From contig NZ_JAAVJD010000037.1 of the NCBI RefSeq assembly GCF_012033735.1, positions 1-32,074 of the forward strand: a stretch of 32,074 nucleotides of DNA, written 5' to 3'. Positions 15,569 through 23,633 of this stretch are shown in pieces (position 1 is the stretch's first letter; each line of letters begins with the position of its first letter). Both the position numbers and the translations under genes were made by a program. The notes under the pieces were generated by a model. It made no database searches. It was not told the DNA's origin and saw nothing but the letters and a program-made list of their open reading frames with translations. The stretch is from Streptomyces lonarensis (GTDB lineage Bacteria > Actinomycetota > Actinomycetes > Streptomycetales > Streptomycetaceae).

Positions 15569-18500
15569 ATGCACGTGAGCCTCTCCGTTCCAGCACCCGA
15601 ACCGCCCGCCGGCCGGGCCGCCGGGCACCCCGTGCCCGCCGACCCCGGCGCCTACCGACTCGTGCGCACCCCGCCCGAGACCACGGGCCTCCCCGCCATG
15701 GACGCAGCGCAGCGCGCGGTGGTTGAGCATCCCGGCGGCCCGCTCCTCGTGCTCGCCGGGCCGGGAACCGGCAAGACCACCACGCTCGTCGAGGCGGTCG
15801 CCGCACGCGTCGACCGCGGCACGCCCCCTGAGCGCATCCTCGTCCTCACCTTCAGCCGCCGCGCCGCGACCGAGCTGCGCGACCGCATGTCCGCCCGGCT
15901 GCACGGCCGCTCCCCGCTCGCGGCCACCTTCCACTCCTACGCCTACGGACTGGTCCGCGCCCACCAGGACCGGGAGCTGTTCGCCGAACCCCTGCGGCTG
16001 CTCTCCGGGCCGGAACAGGACCTCTACCTGCGGGAGTTGCTCCAGGGCCAGCTCGCCCTGGAGCCGGCGGGCCGCGCGGTTCGCTGGCCCGGCGACCTCC
16101 GCGCCTGCCTCACCACCCGCGGCTTCGCCGACGAACTGCGCGCCGTCCTCGCCCGCAGCCGCGAACTCGGCCTGCCGCCCCACCGGCTCGCCGACTTCGC
16201 CGAGCGCGACGGCCGCCCCGACTGGCGCGCCGCCGCGCACTTCCTCGCCGAGTACCTCGACGTCACCGAGGCCCAGGGCGTCCTCGACTACGCCGAACTT
16301 GTGCACCGCGCCGCCCGCGTCGTCGAACGCGCCCGCGAGGGCCGGCCCCGCCCCGGCGCCCACGGCGAGCCGCCCCACACCGCCTTCGACGCCGTCTTCG
16401 TCGACGAGTACCAGGACACCGACCCCGCGCAGCTGCGGCTGCTCTCCGCCCTCGCCTCCGGCGGCCGCGACCTGACCGTCTTCGGCGACCCCGACCAGTC
16501 GATCTACGCCTTCCGCGGCGCCGACGTCGGCGGCATCCTGGAGTTCCCCGACACCTTTCCCACCGCCGAGGGCAAGTCGGCGCCGGTGGCGGTGCTCCGC
16601 ACCGGGCGCCGCAGCGGCGCGGGGCTGCTCGCGGCCACCCGGGAGATCACCCGCCGGATGACCCTCAACCGGCTCCCCGCCGACAAGGTCCGCGCCCACC
16701 GCGACCTCGCCGCCGAGCGGCCCGGCGGCACCGTGCGCGTGCTGACCTTCCCCACCCCCGGCGCCGAACTCGACAACATCGCCGACCTGCTGCGCCGCGC
16801 CCACCTGGAGGACGGGCTGCCCTGGCGCGACATGGCGGTCCTCGTCCGCGCCGGCGGCCGCTCCCTGCCGGGCATGCGACGTGCCCTGACCGCCGCCGGT
16901 GTCCCGCTCGACGTCGACGGCGACGACCTGCCGCTGCGCCACGAGCCCGCCGTCGCGCCGCTGCTGACCGCGCTCCGGGCGGTGGCGGACCCCCGCACCC
17001 TCACCACCGAGACGGCGCTGTCGCTGCTGACCTCTCCGCTGGGTGGTCTGGACGCCGCCGACCTCCGGCGGCTCGGCCGCGCGCTGCGCGCCGAGGAGCG
17101 TGCCGCCGGTGTCGACCCGCCGCCCTCCTCGGACACCCTCATCGCGCGCGCCCTGACCGAACCGTCCCGGCTGGTCGCCCACGACCCGGCCCACGCCGGC
17201 GGCGCGCTGCGACTGGGCCGGCTGCTGGCCCGCACCGGGGAACTGCTGGCCGGCGGCTCCACCCCGGAGGAGGCGCTCTGGGAGCTGTGGGAGGGCACGA
17301 CCTGGCCCCAGCGGCTGGAGCGCGCCGCCCGCCGCGGCGGCGTCGCGGGCCGTAACGCGGACCGCGACCTGGACGCGGTCTGCGCCCTCTTCGACGCCGC
17401 GGCGCGGGCCGAGGAACGGACCGGTGGACGCGGCGCCCTCAACCTGCTCGCCGAGCTGGAGGCGCACGACATCGCCGGGGACACCCTCGTCGCCGGCGGC
17501 ACCCGCCCGGACGCGGTCCGGCTGATGACGGCCCACCGCGCCAAGGGCATGGAGTGGCCGCTGGTCGTGGTCGCCGGGGTGCAGGAGGGGCTCTGGCCCG
17601 ACCTGCGGCGCCGCGGTTCGCTGCTGGAGGCCGACCGCATCGGCGCGGACGGCATCGCCGAGCCCCTCAGCCCCGGTGCGCTCCTCGCGGAGGAACGCCG
17701 GCTGTTCTACGTGGCGGCCACCCGCGCCCGCGAACGGCTGGTGGTGACCGCCGTCCGCGCCGGCGACGACGGCGACCAGCCCTCCCGCTTCCTGCGGGAA
17801 CTCGGCGTGGAGACCGAGGACGTCAGCAGCCGGCCCCGCCGCCCGCTCTCCGTCGCCGCGCTGGTCGCCGAGCTCCGCGCCACCACCGTCGACCCCGACG
17901 CCCCCGTCGCGCTGCGGCACGCCGCCGCCCGGCGGCTGGCCCGGCTCGCCGCCGTGCGCGACGGCGAGGGCGCGCAGCTGGTGCCGGCCGCCCACCCGCA
18001 GCGCTGGTGGGGGCTGCGGGAGGAGACCGTCGCCGGCACCCCGGTGCGGGACCCGAAGCGGCCCGTCGCGCTCTCCGGCAGCGCCCTGGACCAGCTGGTC
18101 AACACCTGTTCCCTCCAGTGGTTCCTGGGCCGCGAGGTCTCCGCCGACGCACCGGCCACCGCCGCCCAGGGGTTCGGCAACGTGCTCCACGTCCTCGCCG
18201 ACGAGGTCGCCTCCGGCTCCACCCCGGCCGACCTGTCGGTGCTGCTGGAACGGCTGGACGGCGTCTGGGACTCCCTCGCCTTCGAGGCGCCGTGGCACTC
18301 CCGGCAGGAACGCGAGGAGGCCCGCACCGCGCTGGAGCGGTTCCTCGCCTGGCACGCGGCGCAGGACGCGCAGGGCCGCAGGACCGAGGGGAGCGAGCGC
18401 GAGTTCGACGTCACGCTGCGCGCCGGCGGCAGCAGCGTCCGGATCAGGGGCGTCATCGACCGGGTGGAGCGCACTGCCGAGGGCCGGCTGTACGTCGTGG

Positions 18501-18943
18501 ACTTCAAGACCGGCACCACCCCGCTGACCAAGGGCGACGCCGAGCTCAACCCGCAGCTCGCCGTCTACCAGCTGGCGCTCCGCCACACCGGCTCGCCCGA
18601 CGACAGCGCCGACCGCATCGGCGGCGGGGAGCTGGTCTACCTCCGCAAGGGCGCGCCGAAGAAGGAGGGCGGCGAGACCATGCCGCTGCTCCGCCCCCAG
18701 GCCTCCCTCGACGGAGCCGTCGACCACCCCGCGTCCGGCCCCGAGGGCGACGCGGCAGCGGGCGGCGCCTCGCCGGCCGCCGGCCCGCCCGTGGTGGGCG
18801 ACTGGATCGGCGGACTGCTGGCGGAGGCGGCCGGCAGGGTGCTGGACGAGCGCTTCACGCCCTCACCCGGCCAGCACTGCGGCACCTGCGGCTTCCGGGC
18901 CTCCTGCTCCGGGCGACCCGAGGGACGGGGTGTACTGGAGTGA
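15569..18943 (+). CDS. adnA: AdnA, helicase-nuclease subunit of the AdnAB double-strand-break resection complex
   Basis: A 1124-residue SF1A helicase fused to a RecB-type nuclease. With AdnB it forms the actinobacterial motor-nuclease that resects double-strand breaks for recombination. Walker A is GPGTGKT (64-70), VDEYQD (Asp279, Glu280) is Walker B, and LFYVAATRARERL is the arginine-finger motif VI. In the nuclease domain VVDFKTG (Asp978, Lys980) holds the metal-binding Asp and catalytic Lys, with NPQLAVYQLAL as the QxxxY-type motif. Cys847 (NTCSLQWF) with Cys1104, Cys1107 and Cys1113 (CGTCGFRASC) match an AddB-style iron-sulfur staple. ATG 15569 was chosen because the alignable region starts soon after; the open frame extends far upstream without family character. 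The ribosome site is weak (GAGAA). Unlike in mycobacteria it is not directly next to adnB. Confidence 0.92.
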   Translation: MHVSLSVPAPEPPAGRAAGHPVPADPGAYRLVRTPPETTGLPAMDAAQRAVVEHPGGPLLVLAGPGTGKTTTLVEAVAARVDRGTPPERILVLTFSRRAATELRDRMSARLHGRSPLAATFHSYAYGLVRAHQDRELFAEPLRLLSGPEQDLYLRELLQGQLALEPAGRAVRWPGDLRACLTTRGFADELRAVLARSRELGLPPHRLADFAERDGRPDWRAAAHFLAEYLDVTEAQGVLDYAELVHRAARVVERAREGRPRPGAHGEPPHTAFDAVFVDEYQDTDPAQLRLLSALASGGRDLTVFGDPDQSIYAFRGADVGGILEFPDTFPTAEGKSAPVAVLRTGRRSGAGLLAATREITRRMTLNRLPADKVRAHRDLAAERPGGTVRVLTFPTPGAELDNIADLLRRAHLEDGLPWRDMAVLVRAGGRSLPGMRRALTAAGVPLDVDGDDLPLRHEPAVAPLLTALRAVADPRTLTTETALSLLTSPLGGLDAADLRRLGRALRAEERAAGVDPPPSSDTLIARALTEPSRLVAHDPAHAGGALRLGRLLARTGELLAGGSTPEEALWELWEGTTWPQRLERAARRGGVAGRNADRDLDAVCALFDAAARAEERTGGRGALNLLAELEAHDIAGDTLVAGGTRPDAVRLMTAHRAKGMEWPLVVVAGVQEGLWPDLRRRGSLLEADRIGADGIAEPLSPGALLAEERRLFYVAATRARERLVVTAVRAGDDGDQPSRFLRELGVETEDVSSRPRRPLSVAALVAELRATTVDPDAPVALRHAAARRLARLAAVRDGEGAQLVPAAHPQRWWGLREETVAGTPVRDPKRPVALSGSALDQLVNTCSLQWFLGREVSADAPATAAQGFGNVLHVLADEVASGSTPADLSVLLERLDGVWDSLAFEAPWHSRQEREEARTALERFLAWHAAQDAQGRRTEGSEREFDVTLRAGGSSVRIRGVIDRVERTAEGRLYVVDFKTGTTPLTKGDAELNPQLAVYQLALRHTGSPDDSADRIGGGELVYLRKGAPKKEGGETMPLLRPQASLDGAVDHPASGPEGDAAAGGASPAAGPPVVGDWIGGLLAEAAGRVLDERFTPSPGQHCGTCGFRASCSGRPEGRGVLE

Positions 18944-19062
18944 CGCACCGGCCGTGACCGGGCCCCGTCGCGGGACCGGGAACCGCGGCGCCGCCGGCGG
19001 CGTCCCTGAACAGGGGCGGAGCACGCGGGAGCCGGTTCACGACCGGTCACCGCGGTGCCGCC

Positions 19063-19088
19063 CGGCGGGGCGCGACCGCGCGCCGCCG
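19063..19088 (+). terminator. GC-rich hairpin between adnA and the lipoprotein gene
   Basis: CGGCGGGGCGCG faces CGCGCGCCGCCG with one mismatch and a very small loop, in the 255-base gap after adnA (18944-19198). It has no U tract. It could be a terminator for adnA or a structure in the lipoprotein leader. I see no other feature in this gap. Confidence 0.3.
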
Positions 19089-19198
19089 AGTCCGGCCACC
19101 GCCGCGCGACCACCGGGATGCGTCGCGGGCGGCGGAGCGGGCAGGAGGACGGTCACCCGTACCTCCCCCAGCGAGACACACCCCGAGGAGCAACAGAC

Positions 19199-19891
19199 GT
19201 GACACCGAAGAAGAGCGTCCTGACGGCAGCAATGGTGGGCGCGTTCGTCCTCGGCGCCACGGCGTGCGGCAGCGACTCCGGGCACTTCGACGGCAAGGCG
19301 CCGGAGGAGATCGCCGAGGAGGCCCGCGACGCGATGACGACCCTGGAGTCCGTCACCATCTCCAGCGACCTGGTGAGCCAGGGCCAGGAGGTCTCCCTGC
19401 AGGCCAGCATCGCCTCCGACGGCTCCTGCGAGGGCAGCTTCACCGCCGAGACGATGTCGGCGGAGTTCATCAGCATCGACGGCACCGAGTACCTCAAGGC
19501 CGACGAGGAGTTCTGGCAGGGCGAGGGGCTGGACGCCGCCGAGGTCGGCGGCAAGTGGATTCAGGGCCCCGAGGGTGAGATGAGCCTCACCGGCCAGTTC
19601 TGCGACCTCGACCAGATCCTCGGCGAGATGTCCGAGAGCGAGATCGAGGCCGACGACTGGGAGTCCATCGACGGCGAGACGATCGACGGCACCGAGACCG
19701 TCGGCATCCGCAACACCGAGGACGCCGACGCCGGCACCACCGACCTCTTCATCGCCGACTCCGAGGACGCCTACGTCCTCCGCTCGGTACGCACCGGTGA
19801 CGTCGAGGGCACGGTCGAGTTCTCCGACTTCAACTCCGACTTCGACATCTCCGCCCCGGCCGACGCGATCGACATGACCGAGCTGGGCTGA
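19199..19891 (+). CDS. Secreted lipoprotein, LppX/LprG-like size and composition
   Basis: A 230-residue lipoprotein. The signal peptide (KKSVLTAAMVGAFVLGATAC) ends in the lipobox GATAC. The mature part is strongly acidic, with many Asp and Glu, and alternates helix (APEEIAEEARDAMTTLESVTISSDL) with beta strands (EVSLQASIASDGSCEGSFTAE; IDGTEYLKADEEFW; DVEGTVEFSDFNSDFDI). This is the pattern of the LolA/LppX/LprG half-barrel that carries lipids or hydrophobic ligands. Two Cys in the mature domain may form a disulfide. The GTG at 19199 follows GAGGAG and starts the signal peptide. A 20-bp perfect hairpin follows. It sits between two subunit genes of a cytoplasmic nuclease, with no obvious functional link. 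The ligand is unknown and family membership is tentative. Confidence 0.85.
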   Translation: MTPKKSVLTAAMVGAFVLGATACGSDSGHFDGKAPEEIAEEARDAMTTLESVTISSDLVSQGQEVSLQASIASDGSCEGSFTAETMSAEFISIDGTEYLKADEEFWQGEGLDAAEVGGKWIQGPEGEMSLTGQFCDLDQILGEMSESEIEADDWESIDGETIDGTETVGIRNTEDADAGTTDLFIADSEDAYVLRSVRTGDVEGTVEFSDFNSDFDISAPADAIDMTELG

Positions 19892-19946
19892 CCCACCGCG
19901 GCACGGGGGACGCCCGGCGACCACCGCCGCACCCCCGCACCCGCAT

Positions 19947-19991
19947 CGCGCGCCGCCGGCCGGGGCCCACCGCCCCGGCCGGCGGCGCGCG
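19947..19991 (+). terminator. Perfect 20-bp hairpin terminator after the lipoprotein gene
   Basis: CGCGCGCCGCCGGCCGGGGC (19947-19966) pairs with 19972-19991 without mismatch around the loop CCACC. TCGCTGTTCT follows. It is the strongest hairpin in the window and should block read-through from upstream into adnB. Confidence 0.85.
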
Positions 19992-20068
19992 TCGCTGTTC
20001 TCGCCTGCCGCCCGGGGCGCCGGGGGAGGGCGGTACGTGCACGCGCGTGCGGCCCCGCGTGTGCCGCG

Positions 20069-20091
20069 CTGTCCGAGTGCCGTACTAGCCT
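20069..20091 (+). promoter_or_regulatory. Leaderless, PafBC/RecA-NDp-like promoter of adnB
   Basis: CTGTCCGAG (20069-20077), 8 bases, then TAGCCT (20086-20091). The RecA-NDp/PafBC consensus I know is TTGTCRGTG-N8-TANNNT; six of the nine upstream bases, the spacing and the -10 pattern agree. Eight bases separate the -10 from the GTG at 20100, predicting a leaderless mRNA. Confidence 0.5.
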
Positions 20092-20099
20092 CGGGGACC

Positions 20100-23000
20100 G
20101 TGCCCGCCCACCTCCACCACCCCGACGAGCTGAAGTCGCTGCTCGGCATCCCCTTCACCGACGAGCAGATCCGCGCCATCACCGCGCCCGCCGCGCCGCA
20201 GGTCATCGTCGCCGGCGCCGGCTCCGGCAAGACCACCGTGATGGCGGCCCGCGTCGTCTGGCTGGTCGGCACGGGGCGAACCGCCCCCGACCGCGTCCTC
20301 GGCCTGACCTTCACCAACAAGGCCGCCGCCGAACTCTCCGAGCGCGTCCGCCGCGCGCTGCGCCAGGCCGGCGTCATCGACCCCGACGGCGCGCCCCTCC
20401 CGCCGCCCCGGCCCGGGGCGGATGCCACCTCCCCGGACGCGGCCCCGGATGAGACTCCGGGCGAGCCGGAGATCTCCACCTACCACGCGTTCGCCGGCCG
20501 GCTGATCGGCGAACACGGCCTGCGGATCGGGGTGGAACCGGGCTCCCGGCTGCTCGCCGACGCCTCGCGCTTCCAACTGTCGGCCGAGGTGCTCCGCTCC
20601 GCACCCGCCGAGTTCGCCGCCCCCACCGGCGCCTCCAGCGGCCGGCCCCGCCGCTTCACCTCCCTCGTCGAGGACCTGATCGCGCTCGACGGCGAACTCT
20701 CCGAACACCTCGTCGACCCCGCCGAGCTGCGCGACCACGACGACGAGCTCGCCGCCACCCTGGGGCGCCTCACCCGCACCACGGCGGCGCTGCGCCGCGT
20801 CGCCGAGACCGCCCGCGGCCGCCGCGAACTCCTCTCCCTGGTCGAGGAGTACCGGTCACGCAAGCGCGCCCGCGACCTCATCGACTTCGGCGACCAGATC
20901 GCCTGCTCCGCGCGGCTCGCCCGCGACATCCCCGAGGTCGGCCGGGCGCTGCGCGAGCGCTACGAGGTGGTGCTGCTCGACGAGTACCAGGACACCTCCG
21001 TCGCCCAACGCATCATGCTCGCCGGGCTGTTCGGAGCCGGCGGCCACGACGCCCCGGAGCCCCGGCCCACATCCCCCGGCCCCGCATCCCCCGCACCCGC
21101 CGGCGCCGGCCACGCCGTGACCGCGGTGGGCGACCCCTGCCAGGCGATCTACGGCTGGCGCGGCGCCTCCGTCGCCAACCTCGACGAGTTTCCCCGCCAC
21201 TTCCCCCGCGCCGACGGCACGCCCGCCGCCCTCTACACCCTCACCGAGAACCGCCGCAGCGGCGGCCGGCTCCTCGACCTCGCCAACCGGCTGGCGGAGC
21301 CGCTGCGCGCCCGCCACCCGGGCGTCGAACCGCTGCGCCCCGCCTCCGGCGCCGACGGCGAGGGCCGGGTCCGCTGCGCGCTGCTCACCACGCAGGCCGA
21401 GGAGTTCGCCTGGCTCGGCGACCACCTCGCCCACCTCGTCCGCACCGGCACCCCGCCCGGCGAGATCGCGGTGCTCTGCCGGACCGCGGGCGACTTCGCG
21501 GAGATCCAGCGGGTGCTGGTCGGCCGGGGCGTCCCGGTCGAGGTCGTCGGCCTCTCCGGCCTGCTCCACCTGCCCGAGGTGGCCGACCTGGTGGCCGTCT
21601 GCGAGGTCCTGGCCGACCCCACCGCCAACGCCTCGCTGGTGCGGCTGCTCGCCGGGCCGCGCTGGCGGATCGGCCCCCGCGACCTCGCCCTCCTCGGCCG
21701 CCGCGCCCGGATGCTCGTCCGGCGCGAGGACGGTGGCGCCACCGACCGGCTGACCGGCGCCGTCCAGGGCACCGACCCGGCCGAACTCGTCTCGCTGGCC
21801 GACGCCCTCGACACCTTCACCGGCGCCGACCGCCGCGCCCGCGAGTCCGACGCGCACCGCACGGCGGGCGACGGCGGGCGCGACGACGGCCCCGAGGACG
21901 ACCTCGCCTTCTCCGCCGAGGCGCGCGTCCGCTTCGCCCACCTCGCCGCCGAACTGCGCGAGCTGCGCCGCTCCGTCAGCGACCCGCTGATGGACGTCCT
22001 CCACCGGGTGCTGGCCGTCACCGGGCTGGAGGTCGAGCTGTCCGCCTCCCCGCACGCGCTCGCGGCACGCCGCCGCGAGACGCTGCGGGCGTTCCTGGAC
22101 ATCGCCGCCGACTACGCCGCCGGCGGCCACTCCACCGCCGTCGACCGCGATGCCGGACTCCTGGGGTTCCTCGCCTACCTGCGGGCCGCGGTCGAGCACG
22201 ACAAGGGTCTCGACGGCTCGCTCCCCGGCACCGAGGACACCGTCAAGGTCCTCACCGCCCACAAGGCGAAGGGGCTGGAGTGGGACGTCGTCGCCGTGCC
22301 CGGCATGTACGAGTCGGGCTTCCCCCAGACGCGGGCACAGAACTCCTGGCTGAAGCACTCCCACACCCTGCCGTCGCCACTGCGGGGCGACGCGCCGACC
22401 CTGCCGGAGGTCGACGCGTGGACGACCCGCGGCCTCAGCGACCACGACAGCCGGGCCGGCCACCACCGTGAGCTGGAGGAACTGCGCCTCGGGTACGTCG
22501 CCTTCACCCGGCCGCGCTCGCTGCTGCTGGCCTCCGGCCACCGCTGGGGGCCGACGCAGAAGCGGCCCCGCACGGTCTCGCCCTACCTCACCGCCGTCCG
22601 GACGCACTGCGAGCGCTCACCGGACCACGGCGAGGTGGAGCAGTGGGCGCCGGAGCCCACCGAGGAGGACGTCAACCCGCTGCTCGACGCGCAGGACGCG
22701 GACACCCCCTGGCCGCTGCCGCTGGACGCCGGGGCCACCGCGCGGCGACGCGAGGCTGCGGCGCTGGTGTACGCCGGACTGCGGGGGCTCGGCGAGACCC
22801 CGCCGCCGCTGCCCCCGCCCCGCACCGACCCCTCGGTGGCGCCGCCCGGAACACCGGGCGCCCCGCCCGCCGCGGGGGAGCCGGAGGCCGTCCCGGCGGT
22901 GCCCGAGAGCGAGCTGACCCCCGAGGACCGGCGGGCGGTGGAGTCCTGGGACCGGGACCTCGACGCCCTCACCGGGGAACTGCGCCGCTCCCGCGAGCGG

Positions 23001-23624
23001 GTCCGGGAGGTCGTGCTGCCCGGTTCGCTCTCCGCCTCGCAGCTGCAGTGGCTCGCCGCCGACCCGGAGGGGTTCGCGCGCGACCTCGCCCGCCCCATGC
23101 CGCGCCGCCCCCGGCCCGCCGCCCGCCGCGGCACCCGGTTCCACGCCTGGGTGGAGTCGCGGTTCGAGACGCTGGCCCTGCCGATGCTCGGCCCCGACGA
23201 ACTGCCCGGCGGCGCGGAGGACGACCCCGAGATCAGGGACGAGCAGGACCTGGAGGAGCTGAAGGCGGCCTTCGAACGCAGCCCGTTCGCCGACCGCGCG
23301 CCGTTCCAGGTCGAGGCCCCCTTCCAGCTGCGGCTCGCCGGCCGGACCGTCCGCGGCCGGATCGACGCCGTCTACCGGGAAGGCGACCGCTTCGAGATCA
23401 TCGACTGGAAGACCGGCCACGACCGGGACGCCGACCCGCTCCAGCTGGCCGTCTACCGCGTCGCCTGGGCGGAGCTGCGGGGGCTGCCGCTCTCCCGCGT
23501 GACCGCCGCCTTCTACTACGTCCGCGGCGGGGAGCTGGTCCGCCCGGCCGTCCTGCCCGACCGCGCGGGGCTGGAGACGATACTGGCAGGGGAGGTGACC
23601 TGGGCGTCCAACGTCCCCGGTTAG
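20100..23624 (+). CDS. adnB: AdnB, helicase-nuclease subunit of the AdnAB complex
   Basis: A 1174-residue UvrD-like helicase with a C-terminal RecB-type nuclease, partner of AdnA. In mycobacteria AdnB is the principal translocating motor. Walker A is GAGSGKT (39-45), motif Ia VLGLTFTNKAAAELSERV, Walker B LLDEYQD (Asp294, Glu295), motif III VGDPCQAIYGWRGA, motif IV TENRRSG, motif V VLTAHKAKGLEWDVV and motif VI ELRLGYVAFTRPR. The nuclease has IIDWKTG (Asp1102, Lys1104) and LQLAVYRVAW. It lacks the four-Cys cluster seen in AdnA. The open frame extends upstream to 20037, but the GTG at 20100 lies 8 bases from a good -10 and starts the conserved N-terminus. Its stop codon TAG is part of the -10 of nudC. 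Confidence 0.94.
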   Translation: MPAHLHHPDELKSLLGIPFTDEQIRAITAPAAPQVIVAGAGSGKTTVMAARVVWLVGTGRTAPDRVLGLTFTNKAAAELSERVRRALRQAGVIDPDGAPLPPPRPGADATSPDAAPDETPGEPEISTYHAFAGRLIGEHGLRIGVEPGSRLLADASRFQLSAEVLRSAPAEFAAPTGASSGRPRRFTSLVEDLIALDGELSEHLVDPAELRDHDDELAATLGRLTRTTAALRRVAETARGRRELLSLVEEYRSRKRARDLIDFGDQIACSARLARDIPEVGRALRERYEVVLLDEYQDTSVAQRIMLAGLFGAGGHDAPEPRPTSPGPASPAPAGAGHAVTAVGDPCQAIYGWRGASVANLDEFPRHFPRADGTPAALYTLTENRRSGGRLLDLANRLAEPLRARHPGVEPLRPASGADGEGRVRCALLTTQAEEFAWLGDHLAHLVRTGTPPGEIAVLCRTAGDFAEIQRVLVGRGVPVEVVGLSGLLHLPEVADLVAVCEVLADPTANASLVRLLAGPRWRIGPRDLALLGRRARMLVRREDGGATDRLTGAVQGTDPAELVSLADALDTFTGADRRARESDAHRTAGDGGRDDGPEDDLAFSAEARVRFAHLAAELRELRRSVSDPLMDVLHRVLAVTGLEVELSASPHALAARRRETLRAFLDIAADYAAGGHSTAVDRDAGLLGFLAYLRAAVEHDKGLDGSLPGTEDTVKVLTAHKAKGLEWDVVAVPGMYESGFPQTRAQNSWLKHSHTLPSPLRGDAPTLPEVDAWTTRGLSDHDSRAGHHRELEELRLGYVAFTRPRSLLLASGHRWGPTQKRPRTVSPYLTAVRTHCERSPDHGEVEQWAPEPTEEDVNPLLDAQDADTPWPLPLDAGATARRREAAALVYAGLRGLGETPPPLPPPRTDPSVAPPGTPGAPPAAGEPEAVPAVPESELTPEDRRAVESWDRDLDALTGELRRSRERVREVVLPGSLSASQLQWLAADPEGFARDLARPMPRRPRPAARRGTRFHAWVESRFETLALPMLGPDELPGGAEDDPEIRDEQDLEELKAAFERSPFADRAPFQVEAPFQLRLAGRTVRGRIDAVYREGDRFEIIDWKTGHDRDADPLQLAVYRVAWAELRGLPLSRVTAAFYYVRGGELVRPAVLPDRAGLETILAGEVTWASNVPG

Positions 23625-23627
23625 TCT
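23622..23627 (+). promoter_or_regulatory. -10 element of nudC overlapping the adnB stop codon
   Basis: TAGTCT begins with the TAG stop of adnB and ends 6 bases before the nudC ATG. There is no Shine-Dalgarno near that ATG, so a leaderless transcript is predicted. No convincing -35 was found; TGACCT at 23596 would leave a 20-base spacer. Confidence 0.5.
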
Positions 23628-23633
23628 CGACGT

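Noticed and set aside
15365..18727. 1120-codon open frame on the minus strand opposite adnA
   Set aside because: It mirrors the codon bias of adnA; its translation is rich in Gly, Val, Ala, Gln and Arg without any domain, while the plus strand has all helicase and nuclease motifs.
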